A stretch of DNA of 64,000 bases from contig NZ_QUNO01000006.1 in NCBI RefSeq assembly GCF_003387475.1, positions 186,001-250,000 of the forward strand, given 5' to 3'. This document shows, one piece after another, positions 43,459 through 51,033 of this stretch. Within the stretch, counting starts at the first letter, position 1. Every line of letters begins with the position of its first letter. Under the pieces are notes generated by a model that did no database searches, had not been told where the DNA came from, and worked only from the letters and a program-made list of their open reading frames with translations. The position numbers were made by a program, and so were the translations under genes. The DNA is from Kutzneria buriramensis. Its GTDB lineage: Bacteria > Actinomycetota > Actinomycetes > Mycobacteriales > Pseudonocardiaceae.

Positions 43459-44585
43459 CTCGCGACGACTTCGTCGCCCTCGCCGCGATGGCGGCCGGGT
43501 CGGTGCTGCTTCCCGTGCTCGCCGCAACCGGTTTGGGCTGGAATACCTGGCTGTGCGTGGTGCTTGGCGCCGCCGGCCTGGTGACCACGGTGCTCATTGG
43601 CCGCAGGATGGCATACCAGCGGCACCAGGAGCAGCTGCGTGCCGCGATGCGGCAACCGCCGCCGATGCAGCCCGAGCCGGTGCCGGTGGAGGTGCCGAAC
43701 TACAGCAGCCAGGTCTCCACAGTCCCCGTTCCCACCAACGAAGCCGACTACCACTTCATGTTCAGCACCACCGTCCGATGGACCCACCTCCGCCACGGCA
43801 GCACCGCGGACGCCGAAGCCACCGCACGCAAGGTGGTTCTCGATCGGACCTGCGCGCTGACCAGGGTCTGGCCGCCGAACAACCCGGCGTTCACCCAGAT
43901 CCAGCTGGCCGCCGAACTTGGCATCCGCCGTCCAGATCCCGCCGGCGTGGTCGAGGTCTGGGCAGACACCGTCTCGCTGAACCTGACCGACGAGGACCGC
44001 GACCGCCTGGCCAAGCTCGCCACCATCCGCAAGGAGAAGCTGGTGTGGGAGCACGAGCGCGTCTTCGAGGTCAGCAAGCGCGAATACCTCGGCAACGACG
44101 TGCTCAGCACGCCCGGAAACGCCGTCGTGTGGAAGTTGGCCCAGGACTACAGCCAGATCGTCAAAACCGTCGACCTCATCCCCACGCTCCGCGCGCTCAC
44201 CGCGGCCGCCAACGACCACGAACTGCCCGAGCCTGAGCTGACGTCGCAGCCCTCCCCGGAACCGTTGATCACGGAGGAGAACGCCTGGTACGTCGAGCCC
44301 GAACCGCCTTCCACCAACGGTTTCCACGACGGGTCAGCAACCCCGACAGATCCCGTCGAAGCATTCGTCTCTGGCGTATTCGGCGACGAGGACAGCGGCC
44401 AACGCGACCTCTTCGCTGATCAGGTCGCCACCCTCGTCGACAAGCACCGTCGGACACTGCCCCCGCAGACACAGCCCGAAGAGCCTCCTGCTGACCAGGA
44501 TCTACACCCGGCCGATACCGTCGACGACCTGCCGCCTGACACGCCTCCCACCTCGCCCCAGGAGGATCTAGACGACCCGCAGTGA
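43455..44585 (+). CDS. Two-TM membrane protein of unknown function
   Basis: A 376-residue protein with two N-terminal membrane helices (about residues 7-25 and 30-48: MAAGSVLLPVLAATGLG and LCVVLGAAGLVTTVLIG). A Pro/Gln-rich linker is followed by a folded cytoplasmic domain (about 90-260, YHFMFSTTVRWTHLRHGSTA, VWEHERVFEVSKREYLGND) and a long acidic, Pro-rich disordered tail. I do not recognise the central domain. It is the last gene of the cyclase/NTPase operon (ATGA overlap) and would place that system at the membrane. Confidence 0.6.
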   Translation: MTRDDFVALAAMAAGSVLLPVLAATGLGWNTWLCVVLGAAGLVTTVLIGRRMAYQRHQEQLRAAMRQPPPMQPEPVPVEVPNYSSQVSTVPVPTNEADYHFMFSTTVRWTHLRHGSTADAEATARKVVLDRTCALTRVWPPNNPAFTQIQLAAELGIRRPDPAGVVEVWADTVSLNLTDEDRDRLAKLATIRKEKLVWEHERVFEVSKREYLGNDVLSTPGNAVVWKLAQDYSQIVKTVDLIPTLRALTAAANDHELPEPELTSQPSPEPLITEENAWYVEPEPPSTNGFHDGSATPTDPVEAFVSGVFGDEDSGQRDLFADQVATLVDKHRRTLPPQTQPEEPPADQDLHPADTVDDLPPDTPPTSPQEDLDDPQ

Positions 44586-44827
44586 CTCGGTCCGTAGTGG
44601 GTCGTGTCCAGGTGACTACTATGGCAGCCGGGGCAAATACATCGGTCACCGTCCGCTGGTTGGCTGGCCCTGGCTGAGACGGGCGTCTCTGCCGAGACCG
44701 GCCTACCGGCAGGGAAGCAGTTCGCTCGACGCCGTGCCGCGTTTGACCTCCTAGTACCCCGGGCACCTCGGGACGGTCGGCTGCAAATTCGCCGCCGTGG
44801 CCGGTGTGTCAAGGTAGGTCCTCGGGA

Positions 44828-44983
44828 AAGTACGTCCGGCACTTCAATGACCATCGGCCACATCGGGGCCTCGGTCACCGGTCACCGAACCATGATCCAG
44901 TGAGCGTCATCCCGCTGGACGCTCCGATCATACGCCGTAAGGTGATCGGCGGCGTAATCATCGAATACCGACGAGCTGCCTGA
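44828..44983 (+). pseudogene. Integrase C-terminal remnant
   Basis: A stop-ended frame too short for a full gene reads KYVRHFNDHRPHRGLGHRSP, PLDAPIIRRKVIGG and IIEYRRAA. The pattern YNxHRPHRxL with an R-rich, xEYxxAA ending is the C-terminus of IS3/IS481-type integrases in actinobacteria. The rest of the element is missing. The spacer 44586-44827 upstream and 44984-45213 downstream show no gene. Confidence 0.65.
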
Positions 44984-45213
44984 CCTGGCCACCGAAATGC
45001 CTTGTCACCGTGCACGCGTCGATTTTTGGCACGGCACACGCGCTAGACCAGGCTTGTCGTGGAACGACAGCGGAGTCGGGACATGCCTTTGCGTCGTAAG
45101 CAGGAGAACCGACATTATTGGAAATGATTTTCAGTGTCCGAGGACGATCTTGCGCGCTAACTACACGGCTCGTCCTGTGCGACATCGTGTGAAGGGCTTG
45201 AGGGGTCCGTCTC

Positions 45214-45506
45214 GTGTGGACTTTCTCGGCGTTGAGCTATCCGACGCTCTGGGGCTGGAGGAGCTGCGCGACGAGCTGCACCAGCTCGCCGCCCAGGGCC
45301 GCGGCGACGAGGTCGTGGACGTCATCGACGACGCGGTGGAGACCTTCGCGATCGTCGGCGAGCCGGCGGTGGCGGCCAAGAAGATCCACGAGCGGTTCGA
45401 CGGCACCGCCACCAGCCTGGCGTTCTTCCGCCAACAGAGCGGCACGCCGGAGGCGTGGCAGCCGCTGTACGAGGAGCTACGCAGGCGCCAGGCCGCCACC
45501 AAGTAG
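45214..45506 (+). pseudogene. LLM oxidoreductase C-terminal remnant (copy of the 55545 gene)
   Basis: About 95 residues matching the end of the intact LLM enzyme encoded at 55545-56567: GLEELRDELHQLAAQGRGDE against GLEDLRDDLHRLSAEGRLAE, VIDDAVETFAIVGEPAVAAK against VIDDGVLDTFTLVGEHKEVA, and a shared ending of the type WxPxxxELRRxQ. The first 240 or so residues are gone, although the frame stays open upstream without homology. It is part of the decayed inverted copy of the 52.7-56.6 kb block. A terminator follows. Confidence 0.75.
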
Positions 45507-45522
45507 ACAGCACGACACAAGA

Positions 45523-45552
45523 GGAGGGGCGTCGCCGTGGCGACGCCCCTCC
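45523..45552. terminator. Bidirectional hairpin terminator
   Basis: Perfect 14-base arms (GGAGGGGCGTCGCC and its complement) around the two-base loop GT, between the plus-strand LLM remnant and the minus-strand propeller gene. The position and symmetry suit termination from both sides. An equivalent hairpin lies at 55503-55541 beside the intact copy. Confidence 0.8.
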
Positions 45553-45564
45553 CTTCTTGCCCGC

Positions 45565-47160
45565 TCAGCGACCGTTCAGCGAGAACGCGTACAGCGTCTT
45601 GCCGCTCAGGCCTTTCGGGTAGAACCGGTTATTATAGCCATTGCCCCAGTACACCGTGCCGTCCACAACGGATGGTCCGGCGTTGGATGAGCCTAGTCCC
45701 TTGTAGTCCCAAAGGATCTGGCCGGTGCGGCCGTCAAGCGCGTACATGTGGCCACTGATGGAGCCGCCGAACACCACGCCGTTGGCTGTCGCCACCGCGC
45801 CCGGGTCCTCGTCATGTGACGGATCCGCCGTCTCCCAGAGGATTGTGCCGGTGGTGGCGTCCAGCGCTCCGAAGAAGCCACGGTCGGTGCTGGTGCCGTT
45901 GGGCAACGTGTACGGCACGTGGTTGGTGTTGGCGTCGGCGAAGTAGATCCGGCCGTCCGCGACCGCCGAGCCCCATTCGACGCCGCCGTGCACGCCACCG
46001 GGGCCGAACGCGGAGCTCCACACCACCTGGCCGGTGCCGGCGTCGAGCTGCCAGTACACGCCGCTCTTCTGTCCGGCGCCGACCACCTCGCGCGGCACGC
46101 CGTTCGGACCGGGGATGAACGAGATGTGCGCGCCGTCACCGAAGTCGTAGTCGTTACCGGGGTTGGGCGGGCAGTTGTTCGGTGGGAAGCCTGGGCTGCA
46201 CCCGGCCGTCCACTGATCGAACGTCTTGTCGCCCGCCGACCACTTCACCTTGCCGGTGCCCAGGTCTAGCGCCACCACCGCGTCCTGGTAGTCGTCCGGC
46301 GCGAGGCACTCGGCGGCAGTCTTGCCGGCGTCCTGGCAGTCCGTGACGCTCTGCGGGACTGTGTAGTTGTTGCCGGTGGCGACCAGGACATTGTGGTGGA
46401 TCGGATCGATCGTTGGCGTGGTGCCCCATACCCCGTTGCCGCTGTAGCCACCCGGCTTGCCGCCGTTGTCCGGGATCAGGAACGTCTTCCACAGCATCGC
46501 GCCGTTGCGCTGGTCGAGTGCGACGACGCTGCCGCGGAACGTGCAGCACGGGTAATTCGGCAGCGTGGCGGCCACCTCCTCCTTGGAGGCGACGCCGATG
46601 TAGATCACGCCGTGGTACACCACCGGTGACTGGGTCAAGATCGCCAGCGGGTGCTGGTCGACGACCGTGGACCACTTCAGTTTGCCGGTGCGGGTGTCGA
46701 TGGCGAACAGGTGCGGCACCGCGCCGAAGTTCTGCGCGTTCTGGTCGCCGATGTAGACGGTGTCGCCGTCGACGGTCGGGCTGGTCCGGGAGAAGCTGCC
46801 GGCCAGCCCGTTGTACTCGGCGATCTGGTGCTGCCAGATCTGCTTGCCGGTGCGAATGTTGATCTTGCTGAAGCCGCCGCCCCAGTCGGTCACGTACGCG
46901 GCGCCGGCGACGATCGCCGGCGTGGCCGAGATGTCGCCGGGCGCAGTGAACGTCCACTTCGGAGTCAGCTGGCCCACGTTGTGCGTGTTGATCTTCGTCT
47001 CGAACGGGTTGCTCCGGGTGCCGAAGATGTTCTGGCCGGCCAACGGCCACTGCGTCATGGCCGACACCGGCGAGGCGGACGCCTGGGTCAGGCCGCCCAG
47101 CAGCAGGCATGCCACCGCTAGCAGCGCAGCCCCGCCGCGTAGCCCTCTGGACAGTTGCAT
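45565..47160 (-). CDS. Secreted PQQ-type beta-propeller protein (PVA dehydrogenase-like)
   Basis: A 531-residue exported protein with signal peptide LRGGAALLAVACLLLGGLTQ ASA (cleavage near residue 30). Eight-bladed quinoprotein-type repeats of the form TGKxxW follow (TGKQIWQHQ, TGKLKWSTV, TGKVKWSAG, TGQVVWSSA, TGTILWETA, TGQILWDYK). A vicinal Cys pair in NYPCCTF (about residue 205) resembles the disulfide of quinoprotein alcohol dehydrogenases. There is no cytochrome c domain. It starts at ATG 47160 with AAAGGA before it. It lies between the decayed SnoaL and LLM copies, a position with no counterpart in the intact block, so it may be an insertion there. Confidence 0.83.
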   Translation of the reverse strand: MQLSRGLRGGAALLAVACLLLGGLTQASASPVSAMTQWPLAGQNIFGTRSNPFETKINTHNVGQLTPKWTFTAPGDISATPAIVAGAAYVTDWGGGFSKINIRTGKQIWQHQIAEYNGLAGSFSRTSPTVDGDTVYIGDQNAQNFGAVPHLFAIDTRTGKLKWSTVVDQHPLAILTQSPVVYHGVIYIGVASKEEVAATLPNYPCCTFRGSVVALDQRNGAMLWKTFLIPDNGGKPGGYSGNGVWGTTPTIDPIHHNVLVATGNNYTVPQSVTDCQDAGKTAAECLAPDDYQDAVVALDLGTGKVKWSAGDKTFDQWTAGCSPGFPPNNCPPNPGNDYDFGDGAHISFIPGPNGVPREVVGAGQKSGVYWQLDAGTGQVVWSSAFGPGGVHGGVEWGSAVADGRIYFADANTNHVPYTLPNGTSTDRGFFGALDATTGTILWETADPSHDEDPGAVATANGVVFGGSISGHMYALDGRTGQILWDYKGLGSSNAGPSVVDGTVYWGNGYNNRFYPKGLSGKTLYAFSLNGR

Positions 47161-47179
47161 CGGATTCCTTTCCAACAGT

Positions 47180-47533
47180 TCAGTCCTCGGCGACGCCGGC
47201 GTCCGCCGGGGTCGCGTGCTCGGGGGTGAACAGGCTGATCTCGCACAACAGGGACAGTTCGTCGCGGGCGCCCCAGTGCTCGGCGGCCTTGCCGTCCTGC
47301 ACGCGATAGAAGTGCAGGTGCTGCACGGTGACCTGCTTGCCGGTGGGTGCGATGCCCAGGAAGTCGCCGATGTGCACGCCGCTGAACGTCACGCGCACGG
47401 CGAGCTTGTCGCCGGCGGCAACGAAGTCGTCCGCCTGCCAGCGGGCATCGGAGAACGCGGAACGCATGTAGCGGGCGGGGGACAGGTAGCCCTCCGGCCC
47501 GGTCGCGACGCCGGGCGACACCTCGCACCAGAC
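47180..47533 (-). pseudogene. SnoaL-like/ester cyclase remnant (copy of the 55011 gene)
   Basis: The C-terminal 118 residues match the intact SnoaL-like protein at 55011-55493: YLSPARYMRSAFSDARWQAD against YLATARYMRGAFSDATWQPD, VQHLHFYRVQDGKAAEHWGA against VQHLHFYRIAGGQAVEHWGA, and TPADAGVAED at the end. The N-terminal 40 or so residues are missing and the sequence joins the truncated SDR copy in another frame at about 47533. No start codon suits it. Confidence 0.8.
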
Positions 47534-48189
47534 CGGCGCAACGCGGTGATGCCGATGAGGTAGTCGCGGTGCTCGTCGGACAGGCCGGCCACCATGTCGG
47601 TGTCGATCAGGCCTGGATACGCCACGTTCACAGTGATCTTGCACTGGCCCGCCTCCTAGGCCAGCGAACGGGCGAAGCCGGCCAGCGCGGCCTTGGACGC
47701 TGCGTAGTTCGTCACGCCCGGCGAACCCCACAGCGCCTGGCTGGAGCCGATCAGGATGATCCGACCCCAGCGGGCACGCACCATGTTGTGCAGGCACGCC
47801 TTCACCGCGCGCATGGCACCGAGCAAGTTGGTGTCGATCACGTCGACGAAGTCCTTTTCGGACATGCCGAGCAGCGGACTGCCCTTAGTGACGCCGGCAT
47901 TGCACATCAGCACCTGTACTGGGCCCTGCTGCGCGAGCACCTCGTCGTACGCGCGCTGCACCGACTCGGTGTCGGTGACGTCGCAGCGCACCCCGAACGT
48001 GCCCTCCGGCGGGTCGCCGGAACGGCAGGTGGCGGCCGCCACGTAGTCGAGGCCGCCGACCGTCTGGATGTCGGTGACGAACGCCTCCGCCACCGACGCG
48101 CGGTGCACCAGCGCACGGTCGATGGTGCGGTCGACGGCCAGTTCGGGCGGCCGGGCCCGGTCGGTCGGTTGTGCGACTCCGGCGGTCAT
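47530..48189 (-). pseudogene. AfsA'-SDR' deletion chimera (copy of the 52684 and 54280 genes)
   Basis: From ATG 48189 the first 50 or so residues resemble the start of the AfsA protein (RALVHRASVAEAFVTDIQTV against RTVHRQAVAEVFLTDMWPTG). At about 48020 the frame runs straight into SDR sequence, GTFGVRCDVTDTESVQRAYD, then MVRARWGRIILIGSSQALWG and TNYAASKAALAGFARSLA, very close to the ketoreductase at 54280. A stop at 47656 interrupts it and the match continues in another frame (VNVAYPGLIDTDMVAGL, ITALRR) to about 47533. A deletion removed most of AfsA, the HAD gene and the SDR Rossmann motif. Confidence 0.8.
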
Positions 48190-48459
48190 GCTGAGGACCC
48201 CATTCTGGCGAGCACACGTTCGAGACGTTTTCCGTCAGGACGCTCGCACGCCGCCGTCAATCGCGAATAAATGACACCTCAAAGCACTCCGCTGCCCATC
48301 ATTCCCCCAGCTCAGAGCACGTTTAAGCATTCTTAACCCGGGCTACTACCACCTTGGTGGAATGGGGGAGCTCCGTTGGCGTCGCATACCTTGAACGTAG
48401 CCGTGATCCGTCCTTACGGTCACCGCGACCGTAATTCGTCAGATCGAAGGGGACCAGAG
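48190..48459. other. Intergenic stretch
   Basis: No gene recognised. The only structure noticed is a small stem CCACC-TT-GGTGG near 48350. It separates the decayed AfsA copy from the ISAzo13 remnant and probably contains the old AfsA promoter. Confidence 0.35.
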
Positions 48460-49045
48460 ATCACTCAGGAGATCGTGGACAGCGGTGCTCGCCCGCCTCC
48501 TGGCGGGTTCGGACCTGTTCGTCGAGGTAGCGGAACTGCGCGTCCGATCCGGATTCTGCTTGCCGTCCAGCGTCTTTGCGTTGCTTTGCAGGCTGAAACC
48601 CTCTTGCCGCAACAGGTTTGCGACCGCGCCGGCGTCGACCTTGTGGCCTTGGGTGGTGAGCGTGGCGGCGAGGTTGCGTGTGGACTTCGTCGTCCACCGC
48701 AGCGGTGACATCGGACCACCCCGCACGTCCGGGTCCACCAGTGCCAGCAGCGCCGGCGGCAGCATGGGATCGGTTGTGGTCACCGGCCTCCGGCCCCCGC
48801 CGTGACGGCGGACCCGTCCGAGCGGAGCGTGGCTCGCGTCCAGTTCTGCGAACCCCGCCGAGATCGTGGCATCACGCGCACCCGCGGCGCGGGCCACCTC
48901 CTGAGCCCGCCTGGCCCCAACGCCCTGGCCTCCGCGGCAAGCACCAACCGCCGCTGACGCTCGTCCAGATGCGGCAGAACCGCCTCGAACTTCGCCGCCA
49001 GCACCGCCTCGAGATCCTCCACCGCGAGCTGCGGTTTCCGCCGGC
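48460..49045 (-). pseudogene. ISAzo13-family transposase remnant
   Basis: Minus-strand pieces read QLAVEDLEAVLAAKFEAVLP (family N-terminus), then in another frame LGRVRRHGGGRRPVTTTDPM, PMSPLRWTTKSTRNLAATLT and QSNAKTLDGKQNPDR, then in a third DAQFRYLDEQVRTRQEAGEH. These are successive segments of ISAzo13-type transposases. Two frameshifts are present and the catalytic C-terminal half is gone. Confidence 0.8.
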
Positions 49046-49152
49046 AATCGATTTGATCATCGGCGGCGCGCAGGCGCTGGCCGCGCGGCCCAGACGGTGA
49101 AACGGCCTTGTCGGCCGGCCGGTCAAGATTTCGAGTCCGGACAGGAATGGGA

Positions 49153-49177
49153 GGTTGCGTGTTACCGCAACGTAACC
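49153..49177. promoter_or_regulatory. Inverted repeat upstream of the atypical NarL gene
   Basis: GGTTGCGT and ACGTAACC form eight-base arms (one mismatch) across 25 bp, and inside them GTTGCG/CGCAAC also pair. It lies about 150 bp before the regulator at 49330, in otherwise gene-free sequence (49046-49329). It may be an operator or a transcript hairpin; no evidence chooses between them. Confidence 0.35.
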
Positions 49178-49329
49178 CTTGGAGTGTCCGACGACGTATG
49201 CCGGATCGGTGGACACGGTCGCGCTCGATCGGGCAATTGCCTGCGTTGGACATCCCCTTTCTGGTAGGATATTGCTGTCCGATTTGGCGCGACGCATAAC
49301 GCGTTTGCGGTGGGGCTCGGAGCGTGTCC

Positions 49330-49932
49330 ATGGTGAGAATTCTTGTGGCGAATGACTTCACCCTGCTCCGTGAGGCGTTGTGCGAGGCACTCGTTCAAGA
49401 AGGAGACTTCGAGGTCGTCGCGGAAGTGGGTGACGCCGAATCGGTGATCACGCAGGCGGTCCGCACCCGGGCCGATGTGGTGCTGCTGGAGCTGCACCGG
49501 CCGGTGCAGGCGCATGTCCGCACGGCCCGCGGTCTGCTGCTGGCCTCGCCCGGCTCGCGGGTGGTCATCCTCAACACCTGCGAGGATCCCGCCTTCGAGC
49601 GGGACATGCTGGCCGCCGGGATCGCCCGCGTGCTGGACCGGAACGTGAGCCGGCAGGACCTGGTGGACGCCATTCGCGAGGTCGCGGCGGGCGAGCCGGT
49701 GGCGCCGCCCGCCGAGGCGGGACAGTCGAACCTGCTCTCCGACCGGGAGCAGGAGGTGCTCACGCTGGTGGCGGAGGCGAAGAGCAACCGGCAGATCGCG
49801 GCGGTGCTGTCGATCACCGAGGCCACCGTGAAGCGGCACCTGCGCAACATCTTCCGCAAGCTGGACGCGGTGTCGCGGATCGACGCCGTGAACAAGGGCA
49901 TCGCGGCTGCGCTGATCAGGGTCACCCGCTGA
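49330..49932 (+). CDS. NarL-like regulator with a non-phosphorylatable receiver
   Basis: A 200-residue protein with a receiver-like domain and a clear LuxR helix-turn-helix (LLSDREQEVLTLVAEAKSNR, TEATVKRHLRNIFRKLDAVS). In the receiver the phosphoacceptor Asp is Glu54 (VVLLELHRP) and the acidic pair is Asn8-Asp9 (VANDF). The conserved Lys region reads LDRNVS. So it cannot be phosphorylated in the normal way and is probably constitutive or ligand-gated, as with other atypical regulators in antibiotic clusters. The start is ATG 49330 with GGAG seven bases before; GTG 49324 is the alternative. No kinase is adjacent. Confidence 0.83.
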   Translation: MVRILVANDFTLLREALCEALVQEGDFEVVAEVGDAESVITQAVRTRADVVLLELHRPVQAHVRTARGLLLASPGSRVVILNTCEDPAFERDMLAAGIARVLDRNVSRQDLVDAIREVAAGEPVAPPAEAGQSNLLSDREQEVLTLVAEAKSNRQIAAVLSITEATVKRHLRNIFRKLDAVSRIDAVNKGIAAALIRVTR

Positions 49933-49977
49933 CGGCTGCCCTGGGTGGCCGGCGGACACGGCCACCCAGGGGAGGGG

Positions 49978-51033
49978 TCACGCGGGCCGGCGGACCACCA
50001 GGCAACCGAGGTTGCCGTCGCGCCCGACCGAGGGGATGAGCGCCACTCGATCCGCCCCGCCGCGTGCCCATTCCCGCAGCAGTGCCACCAATTGCATCAT
50101 GCCGCTGGCGCTGTAAGTCTCGCCGAGCCGGTCGGCGATGCGCAGCACGCGGGGCTGCCGGCCGAGTGCCGCCAGCACGGCGCGCTGCTCGATCCGGTCC
50201 AGGCCAACATGGTTGTGCGCGCCGAGCGAGACGACATCCACCTCGTCCGGGCGCACTCCGCTGCGGCTCAATGCCCGCTCGACGCGGGACGCCAGCGCAC
50301 CGGCCATGCTCGTGCGGTCGCCACCGTGGTGGTAGCCGACCTCGCACGCCAGCAGGTGCGCGAGGATCGGGCGGCCGCGCTCGGCGGCCCGCTCGGCGTC
50401 CTCCACGGCGACCAGCGCGCAACCCTCGCCCACGGCGGTGTCGGCGCGCAGCGCGCCGGACTTGTGCCACGCCCAGGCGACCGCCGGGCTGGCCTCCTCG
50501 ACGCCGCCGACCAGCAGCCGGTCGGCCAGGCGCTGGCCGATCGCCGTCCGCGCGTAGCGGAACGCGAACAGGCTGGACACCTGGCCGCCGGCGAGTGTGG
50601 CGTTCACGCCGCGCAGCCCGTGCCAGATCGCGATCTGCCCGGCGCAGCTGTTCATCACCGTGTTCGGAAAGTGAGCGGGATTCACCTGGTACGGCTTGTC
50701 CTGCACCAGGGTGTCCCGCGCGATCGCGGCGAGGCTGCGCACGCTGCCCGTGCTGGTCGCCAGCACCACGCCGGTGCGGGCGCCGTTCTCCTCGGCGCCG
50801 TCGTCGGCCAGCGCCAGTTTCGCCGCCACCAGGCCGAAGGCCGTCATCCGGTCCAGGTGCTTGGTGCCCCGCTTACCGATATGGTCGGCCAACGAGAACT
50901 CCGGCACCAGCCGCATCGGTCGCGGCGGCAGGTCCGCCTCCGGCCGGGGCGCTGGCTCGGGATGGTCGAGGGCGGCCAGGCCGAGCCCGGCCGCCGACAC
51001 CAGCCCGCAGGACGTGATCGCCAGCGGCCTCAT
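49978..51033 (-). CDS. Ketosynthase-like protein without active-site Cys (KSQ/CLF-like)
   Basis: A 351-residue thiolase-fold protein related to the KS encoded just upstream but shorter. Where a KS has the catalytic Cys (TACS) it reads AGGQVSSLFA, placing Gln151 at the Cys position, as in KSQ domains and chain-length factors. The first active-site His is kept (GAHNHVG, His273) and the second is lost (GETYSASG). It may decarboxylate a malonyl-ACP starter or act as the partner subunit of the KS. The start ATG 51033 overlaps the KS stop by four bases. The longer frame upstream is only an antiparallel-free shadow of KS. Confidence 0.83.
   Translation of the reverse strand: MRPLAITSCGLVSAAGLGLAALDHPEPAPRPEADLPPRPMRLVPEFSLADHIGKRGTKHLDRMTAFGLVAAKLALADDGAEENGARTGVVLATSTGSVRSLAAIARDTLVQDKPYQVNPAHFPNTVMNSCAGQIAIWHGLRGVNATLAGGQVSSLFAFRYARTAIGQRLADRLLVGGVEEASPAVAWAWHKSGALRADTAVGEGCALVAVEDAERAAERGRPILAHLLACEVGYHHGGDRTSMAGALASRVERALSRSGVRPDEVDVVSLGAHNHVGLDRIEQRAVLAALGRQPRVLRIADRLGETYSASGMMQLVALLREWARGGADRVALIPSVGRDGNLGCLVVRRPA

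Noticed and set aside
45565-47160. The propeller protein as a PQQ alcohol dehydrogenase with cytochrome
   Set aside because: There is no CxxCH haem motif, so only a quinoprotein-like propeller is claimed.
48300-48362. Similar runs CATTCCCCC and GGAATGGGGG considered as IS terminal repeats
   Set aside because: They do not align as a proper inverted repeat and do not bound the ISAzo13 remnant.
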